Source: JACDEA01 sp963742585 (GTDB lineage: Bacteria > Actinomycetota > Acidimicrobiia > Acidimicrobiales > JACDEA01). From it: DNA of 64,000 bases. Position numbers and translations under genes: made by a program. Numbering within the stretch: position 1 is the first letter of the stretch; every line of letters begins with the position of its first letter. The stretch is taken from the NCBI GenBank assembly GCA_963742585.1, contig CAVUMI010000009.1:1488001-1552000 (forward strand). The letters run 5' to 3'. Positions 1 to 9,643 of the stretch are shown here, piece after piece. The notes under the pieces are model-generated. The model saw only the letters and a program-made list of their open reading frames with translations. It made no database searches and was not told the DNA's origin.

Positions 1-939
1 ATCGCGCTGGCCAACGTTGCCCTGTTCTCGTCCGGTCTCTCGGAGAGCAGCGGCCCCGTGCAGACCCGCCCAGGCGGCATCTACCTCGCATCTGCGATCG
101 CAGTGGAGATCGTGGCCCGGCTCGTCGGGACCGATCGCCGGCTGCGGTTCGCCGTGGCGTCCGGTCTCGGAGTGGGCACCATCGGTCTGGCCGGCGAGTT
201 CCTCTGGAACCAGGGCGCCCGCCAGCCATGGACTTCCTCACTGTTCCCCGAGGTGATTCCGTTGGCATTGCTCGCCGCGCTCGGGTCCGCGATCATCGCC
301 ACCGCGTTCGCTTCCGCGGTGCGCCGCGAGTCGACGCGAGCGGTGCCGGCGCGCATCGTTGCCCTCGGCGGGCTGGCGGTTCTCGCCAGCTTGGTGATCC
401 CATTCCCCCGTGGTGGCGGCGATGGGACGACGGCGGCGATCCAGCTCGAGCGGCAGACCGGCGATCAAGCGCTGGTGCGGGTCCAACTCGACCCGCCGAA
501 CGCGGCCGACGACGTCCGCTGGTTCCAGGCGATCACCTGGCAGGGCGGCGACCTCGTGCTAGCCGACATGAAGCAGGACGGCAACGTCGCCGGCCGCTAC
601 GTGAGTGAGAAGCCCGTGCCGGCATTCGGCCCGGGGAAGACGCTCGTACGGCTCCACAAGGGCAGCCAGATGCTTGCTGTTCCCGTCCATCTTCCCGCCG
701 ACGCGGAGATCGGTGCGGTCGAGGTGCCCGCGGTCGACCGCACGGCGATGTTCCTCCGCGAAGGCCGCTACCTGATGCGGGAGAGCCACGGTGGGCCGGC
801 GTGGTTCGCCATCACCGTCTACATCCTTCTCACCGGTGTCGCCGTGGTCTGGGTCACCGCTTTCGTGATCGCCGCCAAGCGCGTGCCGCGCGAAGACAGT
901 CCGGCACCGGTCGATCAGGAGTACGCCCTTGTAGCTTGA
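1..939 (+). CDS. Membrane protein of unknown function, 5' end outside window
   Basis: The frame is open from base 1, so the start lies upstream; the GTG at 58 is only an internal candidate. Visible parts are hydrophobic segments in the first third, an extracytoplasmic-looking middle domain after a segment near bases 340-410, one more transmembrane helix near the C-terminus (bases about 800-870) and a short charged tail. No catalytic motif or family signature is recognised. It ends 4 bases before nagA and may head that operon, but nothing ties its function to amino sugars. The reading frame itself is secure from its length and codon use. Confidence 0.7.
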   Translation: MALANVALFSSGLSESSGPVQTRPGGIYLASAIAVEIVARLVGTDRRLRFAVASGLGVGTIGLAGEFLWNQGARQPWTSSLFPEVIPLALLAALGSAIIATAFASAVRRESTRAVPARIVALGGLAVLASLVIPFPRGGGDGTTAAIQLERQTGDQALVRVQLDPPNAADDVRWFQAITWQGGDLVLADMKQDGNVAGRYVSEKPVPAFGPGKTLVRLHKGSQMLAVPVHLPADAEIGAVEVPAVDRTAMFLREGRYLMRESHGGPAWFAITVYILLTGVAVVWVTAFVIAAKRVPREDSPAPVDQEYALVA

Positions 940-943
940 CGGT

Positions 944-2011
944 GTGATCGAACTGACGGCGACCGCCGTCATCACACCTGAGGCAGTCCTTACGCCCGGC
1001 ACGGTCGTTGTCGATGACGGGCGCATCGTCGAGGTCGCGAGTGGGGGCGCCAACCCCGTCCACGTCACGCTGGCACCCGGCTTCGTTGACGTTCAAGTGA
1101 ACGGCATCGGCGAAGTGAACGTGGCCGATGCCAAGGGCGCCGACTGGGACTACCTCGATCAGCGCCTCATCGAGCAAGGCGTAACCGCGTGGTGCCCGAC
1201 GCTGGTCACCGCGCCGCTCGACGCGTACGCCGCGCCGCTGGTGCGCGTCGCCGAGGCCGCGGCCCGCTCGGGCGCGGTGCCCGCCATCCTTGGCGCGCAC
1301 TTGGAAGGTCCGTTCCTCGGGGGCGCGCCCGGCGCGCACCCCGTCGACCTGATCCTTCCCTTCGACGTCGATTGGCTCGCGCAGCTGCCCGACGTCGTCC
1401 GGCTCATCACCGTCGCGCCGGAACTCGACGGCGCGACCACGGTGATCGCCACACTCGCGGCTCGCGGCGTGGTGACCGCGCTCGGCCACTCGACCGCCTC
1501 CTACGAAGAGACGCTGGCCGCGGCGACCGCCGGCGCGCGGATGGTCACCCATTGCTTCAACGGCATGGGGCCGCTCCACCACCGGCAGCCGGGCCTGTTG
1601 GGCGCCGCGCTCACTGACGATCGTCTCGCGGTGGGCCTCATCGCCGACCTCGTGCACGCGCACCCCGCCGCGTTGCGCCTGGCATTCCAAGCCAAGGGCG
1701 CAGATCGCGTCGTGCTCGTGACCGACGCGGTCGCCTGGACGGGCCCCATCGAGGACGCACCGCGGCTGCGGGACGGCACGCTGGCCGGCAGCTGCCTGGC
1801 CATGGACCGCGCCATCGCCAACGTCGTGCGCCACGCCAACGTCCTGCTCGCCGACGCAGTGCGGGCCGCAACCACGACGCCGGCGGCCGTCATGGGCGCG
1901 CCCGACCGCGGCCGCATCGCCGCCGGCGCGCGCGCCGACCTGGTCGCGCTCGATGACGACCTGCGCGCGGTCGCGACGTGGATAGGCGGCGAGCAGGTGT
2001 ACGCACGATGA
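944..2011 (+). CDS. nagA: N-acetylglucosamine-6-phosphate deacetylase
   Basis: Removes the acetyl group from GlcNAc-6-phosphate in the cytoplasm, giving glucosamine-6-phosphate and acetate, the first committed step of amino-sugar catabolism. The 355-residue amidohydrolase keeps the NagA layout: GFVDVQVNG with Q51 and N53 (NagA has Q-x-N where most amidohydrolases have HxH), metal ligand E121 in AHLEGPF, H182 in GHSTASYEE, H203 in THCFNGM, and catalytic D261 in VLVTDAVAW. The GTG at 944 sits 4 bases after the upstream stop. The gene overlaps the following glycosidase as ATGA, so the two are very probably co-translated. The motif set is complete and the length normal. Confidence 0.93.
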   Translation: MIELTATAVITPEAVLTPGTVVVDDGRIVEVASGGANPVHVTLAPGFVDVQVNGIGEVNVADAKGADWDYLDQRLIEQGVTAWCPTLVTAPLDAYAAPLVRVAEAAARSGAVPAILGAHLEGPFLGGAPGAHPVDLILPFDVDWLAQLPDVVRLITVAPELDGATTVIATLAARGVVTALGHSTASYEETLAAATAGARMVTHCFNGMGPLHHRQPGLLGAALTDDRLAVGLIADLVHAHPAALRLAFQAKGADRVVLVTDAVAWTGPIEDAPRLRDGTLAGSCLAMDRAIANVVRHANVLLADAVRAATTTPAAVMGAPDRGRIAAGARADLVALDDDLRAVATWIGGEQVYAR

Positions 2012-3291
2012 CCTGGCTCGGTGCGGTGGAAGGGTTCTACGGACCGCCGTTCACACCCGATGACCGCCTCGAGCTGGTGGAGTGGCTCGGCGCGCACGGA
2101 TTCAACTGCTACGGCTACGCGCCCAAGGACGATCCCTATCACCGGGCGCGCTGGCGGGAGCCGTATCCGGCCGAGGAACTCCGCCACCTGGGTCAGCTCG
2201 TGCAGCGGGGTCGCGAGGTCGGCGTCGAGGTCGGCCTCACCCTGTCGCCCGGACTCGATTGGCATGAGGGCGACGAGATCCCGCTGATCGAGAAGCTGAC
2301 CGCGTTCCGCGATCTGGGCGCGACGATTCTCGGCATTGCGTTCGACGACGTACCGCCCGGCGGTGCCGAACTCGGCGCGGCGCACGGCCGGGCGATCGCT
2401 ACCGCCGTCGATGCGTTGGGTTACGACATCCGGTGGATCACCTGCCCCACCGATTACGCCACACCGGAAGCCACACCGTATTTGCAGGAGTACGTGGCGC
2501 CCTTGACCGAAACGGTCGAGGTGCTGTGGACCGGACCATCGATTGTGACCCCACACATGACCGCGAGCGACGCGCGGACGATCGGTGACCAGCTTGGCCG
2601 CAAGCTGCTGTTCGGTGAGAACTTCCCGGTGAACGACGGTGCGATGAGCTCGGTGCTCCATCTCGGGCCGTATCCCGATCGCGATGCCGATCTGGTCGAC
2701 GCGACGACCGGCGTGTTCTGCAACCTCATGCCGCGCGTCCGCGCCAGCCGGCTCGGGCTTGCGGTGGCCGCCGCGTTCTGGACCGATCCGGCGCGCGATC
2801 GCGAGGAGGCGTGGCAGACGAGCCTGGCGGAGATCCCCGGCCTCGAGCCGCTGGCCCGCGCGTCGCGCGCCTGGGCCGACGACGGGTTCGGCCTCGACCC
2901 GCAACTGGCCGGGTGGGCGGAGGCGGCAATGATGGGTGACGGTTCTGCGCTTCTTGCCTACTTGCAGGCCGGCTGTCGGACCGGACTCGATCCTGCGCTG
3001 GCGACTGAGATTGCGCCGTGGCTCGACCAGTGGGATGCCGAGTCACAAGCGATGCAGTTTGCCCTCGACGTTCTCGGCCGCCGTCCCGAACGCCCAGCCG
3101 ACATTGCGTTCGTGACCTCTGAGTTGTGGCGCCGCGCCCGCAACATGCCCATGCAGGTCTTCGGCACCCGCTGGGCCTACTACCCCGTCACCACCTGGCG
3201 CGACGGCCGCTTCCACGCCCTTCCCGAAGCCCTCGTCGCCGGCGAGAACCTCACCGACCGTCTCTGCACCCTCGCCCTCACCGGGCCTTAG
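2008..3291 (+). CDS. GH84 beta-N-acetylglucosaminidase (NAGidase/O-GlcNAcase type)
   Basis: Expected to hydrolyse terminal beta-N-acetylglucosamine by substrate-assisted catalysis. The N-terminus carries the NAGidase fingerprint: GAVEGFYGPPF at residues 5-15, YGYAPKDDPYHR at 35-46, and the catalytic Asp pair in IAFDDV at 113-114. At 427 residues it is essentially a catalytic domain followed by a helical tail. No signal peptide is visible, so it probably acts on imported oligosaccharides or glycopeptides. The ATG at 2008 overlaps the nagA stop; an in-frame GTG at 1978 lies inside nagA and is not needed. Its coupling to nagA puts release and deacetylation of GlcNAc in one transcript. Confidence 0.9.
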   Translation: MTWLGAVEGFYGPPFTPDDRLELVEWLGAHGFNCYGYAPKDDPYHRARWREPYPAEELRHLGQLVQRGREVGVEVGLTLSPGLDWHEGDEIPLIEKLTAFRDLGATILGIAFDDVPPGGAELGAAHGRAIATAVDALGYDIRWITCPTDYATPEATPYLQEYVAPLTETVEVLWTGPSIVTPHMTASDARTIGDQLGRKLLFGENFPVNDGAMSSVLHLGPYPDRDADLVDATTGVFCNLMPRVRASRLGLAVAAAFWTDPARDREEAWQTSLAEIPGLEPLARASRAWADDGFGLDPQLAGWAEAAMMGDGSALLAYLQAGCRTGLDPALATEIAPWLDQWDAESQAMQFALDVLGRRPERPADIAFVTSELWRRARNMPMQVFGTRWAYYPVTTWRDGRFHALPEALVAGENLTDRLCTLALTGP

Positions 3292-4873
3292 GGAACTTTG
3301 TAGTTCGACCAGAGCGGGCGGAGGTCTTCGGCGTTGGACTGGTTGGGCCCCATGACCTTCCAGTACTTCGGGTACTCGGGGAAGCGGTACACGTGGGCGC
3401 TGTTGTCCCAACGGATCACCGTCATGTGGCTGAAGCCCTTGGTCTTGAACGGGCCCTTGACCCCCGGGATCGACCACGTGATCGGCACATGCGCGTCGAA
3501 GTAGAAATCGTTCTTCACCGAGTCGGCGCCCACCAGCAACGAGTTACCGGTGAGGACTCCAGTCTTGTCGACGGCGCGTCGCATGATCTCGGCGACCGAG
3601 AGCAGTTGCGCGCAGACGATCTGCGTCGCGGCCGACTCGCCGGCGTTGTCGTTCGGGTAGTACCGCCGGTAGATCGACGCGCACCGGTTCTCGGCCGGGT
3701 GCCCTTGACCCTTGGGGACGCGGGCCGAGAGCCCGAACGCCTTGCCCCACTGGCGCTGGTCCATGAGGCCCCCGGCCAACTCGGTATCGGCCAGCGCGCT
3801 GTAGGAGGTAAACGTCCACGTCGGGTACCACAGGTTCTGACTGGCGGCTTGCGTGAAGAAGATCCACGCGATCGGGTTCCCCGATAGCAGCCACACCTGG
3901 TCGCAGCCCTTGCTCTTGAGCCGGCTCACCGCGGTGTTGGCTTGTGACTGCGCGGTCGACAGATCGTTCTGGTACACGAGGATGTCGGTGAACGCGAGGC
4001 CCTGCTCGCGCATGCGACTAACGAGCACCTTCTCGTAGGCGTTCCAGTCGCCGCTCTCGTCGCTGCTCGGATGCACGAGGCACGGCTTGTGATTGGCCGA
4101 GTCGAGGTAATACCGGCCGAAGCTGGCCCAGGCCTGGAAGGTCGGATCGAGCGGTTCGGTCAACATGATCCCGTTGGGAGAGATCTTGGCGATCGACGAC
4201 GGGTCGTCGCGCCCGCCAAAGACCGGCACCTTCTGCGCAATGAGGTAGTCGGCCACCGTGTACAGGCCAGGGAGGGCGATGAAGTCCTTGTTGTCATCGG
4301 CCATGGTGCGGGCCGCGGCGAGCTCCTTCTCCGGGCAGCCGCCGCCGCCATCGTCGACGACATCGACCTGCATCGTGCGTCCGTGGATGCCGCCGTTGTC
4401 GTTGATGTACCGGGTGAACGCATCGACGGCATTCCTCGGCGAGCCCACGATCGCCGCGCCGAACATCGCGTTGAGCGGGCCGGAGTCGCCGCAGCCCGAC
4501 ACGTTGTAACTGAGGCCGACCTTGACGGTCTTCGCGGTCACCCCTTGCGTCTTCAGGCCGAAGTCGGGGACGGCGAGTAGCCCCTTTCCGGAACCACCCT
4601 GCCGCGCCGTCGTGCCGGAACGGCCGGCCGTCGCCGCCGCGCTCGAAGCGGCTGCAGTCGAGGTCGTGGCATCCACCGTTGTCGTCGTGTCGTTCGGACC
4701 CTCGGTGCTCCCAGCCTCGACCCGCGGACCGCGACTTCCTTCTTGCGATCCTTGTCGATCTCGGATTGAACCTGGCCGATCGACGCGATCGAGATCACGA
4801 GGAGCGACGCCACCGCGATGGCCACGCCTTGTTGGACCTGCGCCCGTGAAATCGAGCCAAGCCAATCCTTCAC
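3288..4873 (-). CDS. LIV-type ABC substrate-binding protein, frameshifted near its N-terminus
   Basis: Type I periplasmic binding protein of the branched-chain amino acid/HAAT class (KVGLSYNVSGCGDSG, then INDNGGIHGR about 60 residues on). The GTG at 4873 overlaps the ROK kinase stop and opens a hydrophobic anchor in place of a lipoprotein signal (QQGVAIAVASLLVISIASIG). That frame is lost between about 4715 and 4735, and the mature protein, led by a Thr/Ala/Ser-rich linker, continues in the frame that runs to 3288. One indel joins them, so either an assembly error or a recent mutation is likely. It is the last gene of the transporter operon and converges on the GH84 gene with a 4-base overlap. 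The ligand is unknown; an amino sugar or derivative is suggested only by context. Confidence 0.8.
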
Positions 4874-5610
4874 TGCCGTCCTCCCTCGGTTACTGCCGCC
4901 TCACGCCCCTCGACCAGCCGGCGCAACCCCCACGGGGCGGCCGACTTCGCCGTCGCCGGCGCGGCCGACGCTTCGACCACCCGATCGGGCAAGGACTCGC
5001 CGATGAGTCCCACCAGAGCGGGATAGCTGCGGGCGATCCCCCCGGCGACGACCACCAGCCTGGCATCATCGGCGACCGGTTCCCGGTCAACCGCCTGCGC
5101 CAGGACTTCGGCCACCGTGGTGAGCTCCGCAGGACCGAGCTTCTCGGGGAGCGCCCAGCCACCGGCGATGGTCTCGAGGCAGCCGCGCCGCCCGCACCGA
5201 CACAGGCGATCGCCGAATGGCAACCCGTGGCCGAACAGGTTCGACGCCACCGTGCCGTCGGCGGTGACCACCGCGCCGCCGATCCCGGTGCCCAATCCGA
5301 CGTACGCCAATCCCCCGCCGTATGACGCCGCCCGTAACGCGCTCTCGCCCAGGGCGGCCGCTTCGGCGTCGTTGCAGACGACCTCTGCCGGACCGCGAAG
5401 CCCGAGTACCTCGACCGGGTCGACATCGTCCCAGCCCAGGTTGGACGCGGTGACCACGCGGTGGCCGTCGAGCAGACCGGGCACGGCGAGCGCGAGGCGC
5501 GCACCTGCCGGCTGGTGCGCCCCGTCGACGAGCACCGTCGTGTCGCCGCCGAAGACGACGGTCTGGCTGCTGCTGCCGCCCACCTCGACGCACGCCAGCA
5601 ACGCTCTCAT
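4870..5610 (-). CDS. ROK-family sugar kinase-like protein (short)
   Basis: ROK fold protein with the family zinc site CRCGRRGC (Cys137, 139, 144), catalytic Asp in CNDAEAAALGE (D81) and phosphate-binding GLGTGIGGAV (105-114). At 246 residues it is about 50 shorter than typical ROK kinases, and the N-terminal phosphate loop is abbreviated (EVGGSSSQTVV). It lies between the MFS-LivF gene and the binding-protein gene with 4-base overlaps at both ends, so it is a structural part of the transporter operon. A cytoplasmic N-acetylhexosamine or hexose kinase acting on the imported sugar is the natural reading; the exact substrate cannot be deduced. Confidence 0.8.
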   Translation of the reverse strand: MRALLACVEVGGSSSQTVVFGGDTTVLVDGAHQPAGARLALAVPGLLDGHRVVTASNLGWDDVDPVEVLGLRGPAEVVCNDAEAAALGESALRAASYGGGLAYVGLGTGIGGAVVTADGTVASNLFGHGLPFGDRLCRCGRRGCLETIAGGWALPEKLGPAELTTVAEVLAQAVDREPVADDARLVVVAGGIARSYPALVGLIGESLPDRVVEASAAPATAKSAAPWGLRRLVEGREAAVTEGGRQ

Positions 5611-7682
5611 TTGGTCCGCACCGCGGCGTCCGCCCCTTCCAGGAAGACCGACCGCAGGAGGTCGGATCGCTCGAGCAGCTCTGTCGTGGGTCCCGAAAAG
5701 CGCACCTCGCCCTTCTCCATGAAGTAGGCGCGGTGGGCCAGCGTCAGCGCCACGTTCACGGACTGCTCGACCAGCACGATGGCTGTGCCCATCGCGTTCA
5801 CGCCGCGCACCGCCTGCAGCAGCTCGCGCACCACGGCCGGCGCGAGGCCCAACGAAAGCTCGTCGATCAGCAGCAGCTTCGGGCGGAGCAGGAACGACTG
5901 CGCGAGCGTCAGCATCTGCCGTTCACCGCCCGACAGCGATCCGGCCCGCTGGTTGCGCCGCTCCGCCAGCCGCGGGAACAGTTCGAGCACCTCGGTCAGA
6001 CGTTGCGCGGCGCCCGCCTTGTCGCGCCGCGTCAGGAACGCACCCATCTTCAGGTTCTCGGCCACCGAGAGCCCCGGGAAGATTCCGCGGCCACCAGGCA
6101 CCTGCACAATGCCGCGGCTCACAGTGCGCTCGGGTTGTTCACCGACGATCGGTTCGCCTTCGAACCAGACGTTGCCGCCATCAGGCTCGACGATCCCCGA
6201 GATGGCGTTCAGCGTGGTCGACTTCCCGGCGCCGTTGGTGCCGAGCAGCGCCACGATCTCACCGGCGCGGACCTCGAGATCGACGCCGAAGAGGACCTGC
6301 ACGCCGTTGTACGACACGGTGAGGTCCGACACCTCGAGCAGCACCGGTCCCGCAACGCCTTCATGCCGCGCCCGCTCGACGTGACTCGGGTCGAGCCGCT
6401 CCACGTCGTCATCGAGGTACGTCGCGGCCTTGAAAAAGTAGAGGACGCCGCGGAAGAACACCGGCGCCATGACCGCAATGGCCCACCGCTCGCTCACCGC
6501 GTCGCCGATGACGAAGCCCAAGAGTGCGAATCCAGAGCCACCGAGTGCGACCAGGCCCGCCAGCGCGAACGCGGTGCTGCGGATCTCCGGCGGCGCCACC
6601 ACCGCGGTGATCGCGCGAAGCCCGGGCGCCACGAACGCGAACACGCACACGACGACCCAGATGAGCAGCGTCACCAGGATGAGGACTGGCGCGATCGCGA
6701 TCAGCATGAGCGCGACCGCGGCGACCACGCCGGCCCAGCACAGCATGATGAGACTGGCGCTCGGTTTGTCATCGAGGCGCTTCTGCATGGCCGCGGTTCC
6801 CGCCACCACGGCAACTGCGGCCAGCGCAGTGCCGGTACCGGCGATCACACCGCGCAGGCCCGGCCCGACGCCGAACTCGTCCTCGAGGAAGAACGGGACG
6901 AGCACGCTAATGCCCAGCACCGACCCGGTGGTAAACGCGCCGCCGATCCACTGATACCGGAGCGAGCGGACTGCCCACAGCCGGCGCGCGGTCTGGCGGA
7001 ACGGCGGAGGCGTCGCGGACTCGAACTTCTCGAAGCGATCGCGACGGGGCTCGGGAAGTCGAAGCGCCACGAGGAGCACGAAGAAGGTCGGGATGGCCAG
7101 GAGGAGGAACGGCGCCCGCCATCCGAAAACCTCTCCGAGCGCTCCGGCAGCGACGGCACCGAGCGCGGCACCGGAGGTGAACCCGAGGTGGTAGATCCCG
7201 AACGCCTTCACCCGCGCCCGCGGCGAGTAGAAGTCCGAGATGAGCGCCGAGTGCACGGGCTGGTTGACGACCTCGCCGAAGCTCGACCCGACGCGGAAGA
7301 CGATGAGCAGCGCCAGCGTCGGCGCCAACCCCGTGAGCACCGAGAACAAGGCCCAGGTCGCGGCACCACCGATGGCTAGCGGCATCCGCCGTCCGCGGTC
7401 GGCCAAATAGGACACCGGCACCGCGACCAGGGGCACCAGAAGGAGTACCAGCAACGTCACCGTTCCGAAGATGCCGACACCGACGTCGAAGTGCTCGGCG
7501 ATCTCGGGACCGAGAACCTGGAACGTCTGGATGTCGACCTGATCGGCCCACGTCAGGGCGAAGAGGACCGCGACCGGGAACACCGCCTCGCCCGCCAGGT
7601 ACGTGCGCAGCTTGTCGGCGAGACCGCGCGGGCTACCTGTGCCTGCCCGATCGCCTTCCGGCTTCGCCTCTGGCTCACTCAT
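5607..7682 (-). CDS. Fusion protein: MFS transporter domain plus LivF-type ABC ATPase
   Basis: One 691-residue frame holds two transporter modules. Residues about 20-450 form a 12-helix MFS domain with the loop motif YLADRGRRMP. From about 460 to the end is a LivF-like ATPase with Walker A GTNGAGKST, signature LSGGERQM, Walker B LLLIDELSLGLAP and switch His in VLVEQS. The ATG at 7682 overlaps the LivHM stop as ATGA; upstream in-frame starts lie inside that gene. The N-terminus MSEPEAKPEGDR is encoded by a repeat also found at 51575-51735. Whether the MFS half transports or only scaffolds the ATPase is unknown. The frame is continuous, so this is not two genes joined by a missed stop. Confidence 0.88.
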   Translation of the reverse strand: MSEPEAKPEGDRAGTGSPRGLADKLRTYLAGEAVFPVAVLFALTWADQVDIQTFQVLGPEIAEHFDVGVGIFGTVTLLVLLLVPLVAVPVSYLADRGRRMPLAIGGAATWALFSVLTGLAPTLALLIVFRVGSSFGEVVNQPVHSALISDFYSPRARVKAFGIYHLGFTSGAALGAVAAGALGEVFGWRAPFLLLAIPTFFVLLVALRLPEPRRDRFEKFESATPPPFRQTARRLWAVRSLRYQWIGGAFTTGSVLGISVLVPFFLEDEFGVGPGLRGVIAGTGTALAAVAVVAGTAAMQKRLDDKPSASLIMLCWAGVVAAVALMLIAIAPVLILVTLLIWVVVCVFAFVAPGLRAITAVVAPPEIRSTAFALAGLVALGGSGFALLGFVIGDAVSERWAIAVMAPVFFRGVLYFFKAATYLDDDVERLDPSHVERARHEGVAGPVLLEVSDLTVSYNGVQVLFGVDLEVRAGEIVALLGTNGAGKSTTLNAISGIVEPDGGNVWFEGEPIVGEQPERTVSRGIVQVPGGRGIFPGLSVAENLKMGAFLTRRDKAGAAQRLTEVLELFPRLAERRNQRAGSLSGGERQMLTLAQSFLLRPKLLLIDELSLGLAPAVVRELLQAVRGVNAMGTAIVLVEQSVNVALTLAHRAYFMEKGEVRFSGPTTELLERSDLLRSVFLEGADAAVRTK
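7648..7679 (-). repeat. Single copy of the 32-bp SEPEAKPEGDR-coding repeat
   Basis: These 32 bases match the repeat at 51575-51735 with one visible mismatch and, like the last copy there, end right at an ATG that overlaps the stop of the upstream gene. They encode SEPEAKPEGDR at the start of the MFS-LivF protein. The unit contains the small hairpin GGCTTCGCC. Confidence 0.75.
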
Positions 7683-9643
7683 GGCGCCACCTCGGCCGGC
7701 GCCAACGCCGCCAGTGCGGGCTCTGGGGCAGTTTGCTTCGACGCCGAATCCGGCCGAATGCCGGTTATGGCGCGGGCCAGCAGGTCGCGGGCGCCGGTGA
7801 TGGGACGGACGAGCCCGCCCGGAAGGAACAGCACCAGCACGAGCAACCCGACACCGGTGGAGAGAAGGCCGAAGTACGGCGACACGTTGCCGAGGAAGTA
7901 TGGGATGCCCCACATGTAGGCGGCACCGACCACCGCCCCGGTCACGCTGCCCATCCCGCCGATGACAGCAGCGGCGAGGATCGACAACGACCGCACCGGC
8001 GGGAACACCGCGCCGCGCGCCGAACCGATACCGGCCACCCAGATGTAGCCGGCAGCCGCGGCGAGCGCGCCGGAGAGCGCGAAGGCCGTCAGCTTGGTCC
8101 GCACCACGGATATGCCGAGCGAGGCCGCCTGCGTCGGGTTGTCTCTGACCGCCACGATGCTGCGCCCGAGGCGGCTGCGTTGGACGACACGGGCGACCGA
8201 CACCGTGAGCAGAAGGAGCGCGAGCGCGACCGCGTACAAGCCCCGCGACGTCAGGTAGTCAGGACGGACTGGTAGCTCGCTCGGGCGGAACCAGGTCTCT
8301 TCGAACAACCAGTTGGCGGAAGCGACCGCGAAGGCGAGGGTAACGACGGCGAGCGTCATGCCGCCGAGCCGTAGCGCAGGCAATCCCAGCACCAGCGCGA
8401 ACAGGCCGCCGAGCAACGCGGCGAGAACGAACGCGACCCAGAACGGCACGCTGAAGTCAGCCGCCAGCTTTGATCCCAGGACACCCCCCACGCCAGCCAG
8501 GGCCCATTGCCCGATCGACAGCTGGCCCGCCCACCCCGTCAACACGGTGGCCGACAGCACGACCACCGCGACGAGAGCGACGGACGCGACGAAGAACGTC
8601 GGCGCCGACTTCAAAACGAACGGCAAGATCACGGCGATCGCCGCGGCCGCGACACGCGACGCCAACAGCGCGGTGCGCCAGCGCGGATGGGCGGCCACGT
8701 CCGGCGGAAGTGGACGCACGGGCTCGACCGCGTCCCACGACGACTCCTCGGCGCTGGTCGTCCGCGAGAACGCCTGCCGGCGCAACAGCAGCACGACGAC
8801 GATCACGACGAGTAGCACGACATCGGTGAGGCCGGAGCGACCCAACCAGAAGTAGACGAGTTGGTCGGCGACACCGATGGCGAGGCCGGCACCGAAAGCG
8901 GCACCGACGGAGGTCATGCCGGTGATGGTCGCCGCGGCCAGACCCCGCATGAGAAGCGGGAGGCCAACGGCCTCCGTCGAGGAGAACCCGATCACCGGCG
9001 CCAGCAAGATGGCGGCACTACCCGACAGCACCGCGGCGAGCACCCAGGCGAGCGTCGACACGCGGCGAACCGGGATGCCGAGCAGGCGGGCGCGCGGCGC
9101 GTTCTCGGCGGCGGCGCGCAGCGCCACGCCATAGGCGGACCAACGGAGGAAAGAGAACAGCGCCAGCGCCAGGATCGGCCCGGCGATCAGCACGAGGATG
9201 TGCTGAGGCTGCAGCACCACCCGTCCGAATTCGATCGGCGCGAAATGTACGGGCACCGGAAAGACACCCCCGCCCGCGGCGAGAATCCGGTCGCCCGATG
9301 CAGTCCCCGGCTTCGGGAGGATCAACCGGGCCACGATCACCAGCTGGGCAACGCCGATCGTGGCGATCAGCACGATGAGCCGCGGGCTGTTGAACAGGCG
9401 GCGCAGGATCATCCGCTCGATGAGCGCGCCGAGCACGCCGGCCGCGGCCAGGCTCAGCGGGAGGGCCAGCCAGTAGTTGAGGTCTCCCCGCGTGGTGAGC
9501 GTCAGCATCATCGCCACCGCGAACGCGCCCAGCTCGCCGTGCGCGAGGTTGACGACGCGGTTCGACATGTAGACGAGCACGATCCCGGCCGCGAGCAACG
9601 CGTTGGCCATACCCACCACCAGACCGAGCAGGACGATGTCCAT
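7679..9643 (-). CDS. Fused LivH-LivM branched-chain-type ABC permease
   Basis: A single 654-residue protein joins both permease subunits of a HAAT/LIV importer. The LivH half (about 1-290) has the typical start MDIVLLGLVVGM and the NRVVNLAHGELGAF motif. The LivM half (about 315-640) has LTGWAGQLSIGQWALAGVGG and the EAA-like region with AVRDNPTQAASLGI. A polar linker of about 40 residues separates them. The ATG at 9643 overlaps the livG stop as TAATG. Fused LivHM proteins are known in actinobacteria. With the separate LivG and the MFS-linked LivF, every cytoplasmic and membrane part of one importer is present. Confidence 0.9.
   Translation of the reverse strand: MDIVLLGLVVGMANALLAAGIVLVYMSNRVVNLAHGELGAFAVAMMLTLTTRGDLNYWLALPLSLAAAGVLGALIERMILRRLFNSPRLIVLIATIGVAQLVIVARLILPKPGTASGDRILAAGGGVFPVPVHFAPIEFGRVVLQPQHILVLIAGPILALALFSFLRWSAYGVALRAAAENAPRARLLGIPVRRVSTLAWVLAAVLSGSAAILLAPVIGFSSTEAVGLPLLMRGLAAATITGMTSVGAAFGAGLAIGVADQLVYFWLGRSGLTDVVLLVVIVVVLLLRRQAFSRTTSAEESSWDAVEPVRPLPPDVAAHPRWRTALLASRVAAAAIAVILPFVLKSAPTFFVASVALVAVVVLSATVLTGWAGQLSIGQWALAGVGGVLGSKLAADFSVPFWVAFVLAALLGGLFALVLGLPALRLGGMTLAVVTLAFAVASANWLFEETWFRPSELPVRPDYLTSRGLYAVALALLLLTVSVARVVQRSRLGRSIVAVRDNPTQAASLGISVVRTKLTAFALSGALAAAAGYIWVAGIGSARGAVFPPVRSLSILAAAVIGGMGSVTGAVVGAAYMWGIPYFLGNVSPYFGLLSTGVGLLVLVLFLPGGLVRPITGARDLLARAITGIRPDSASKQTAPEPALAALAPAEVAP

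Noticed and set aside
5733..7379. 548-codon plus-strand frame opposite the MFS-LivF gene
   Set aside because: His/Arg/Glu-rich antisense composition typical of high-GC shadows.
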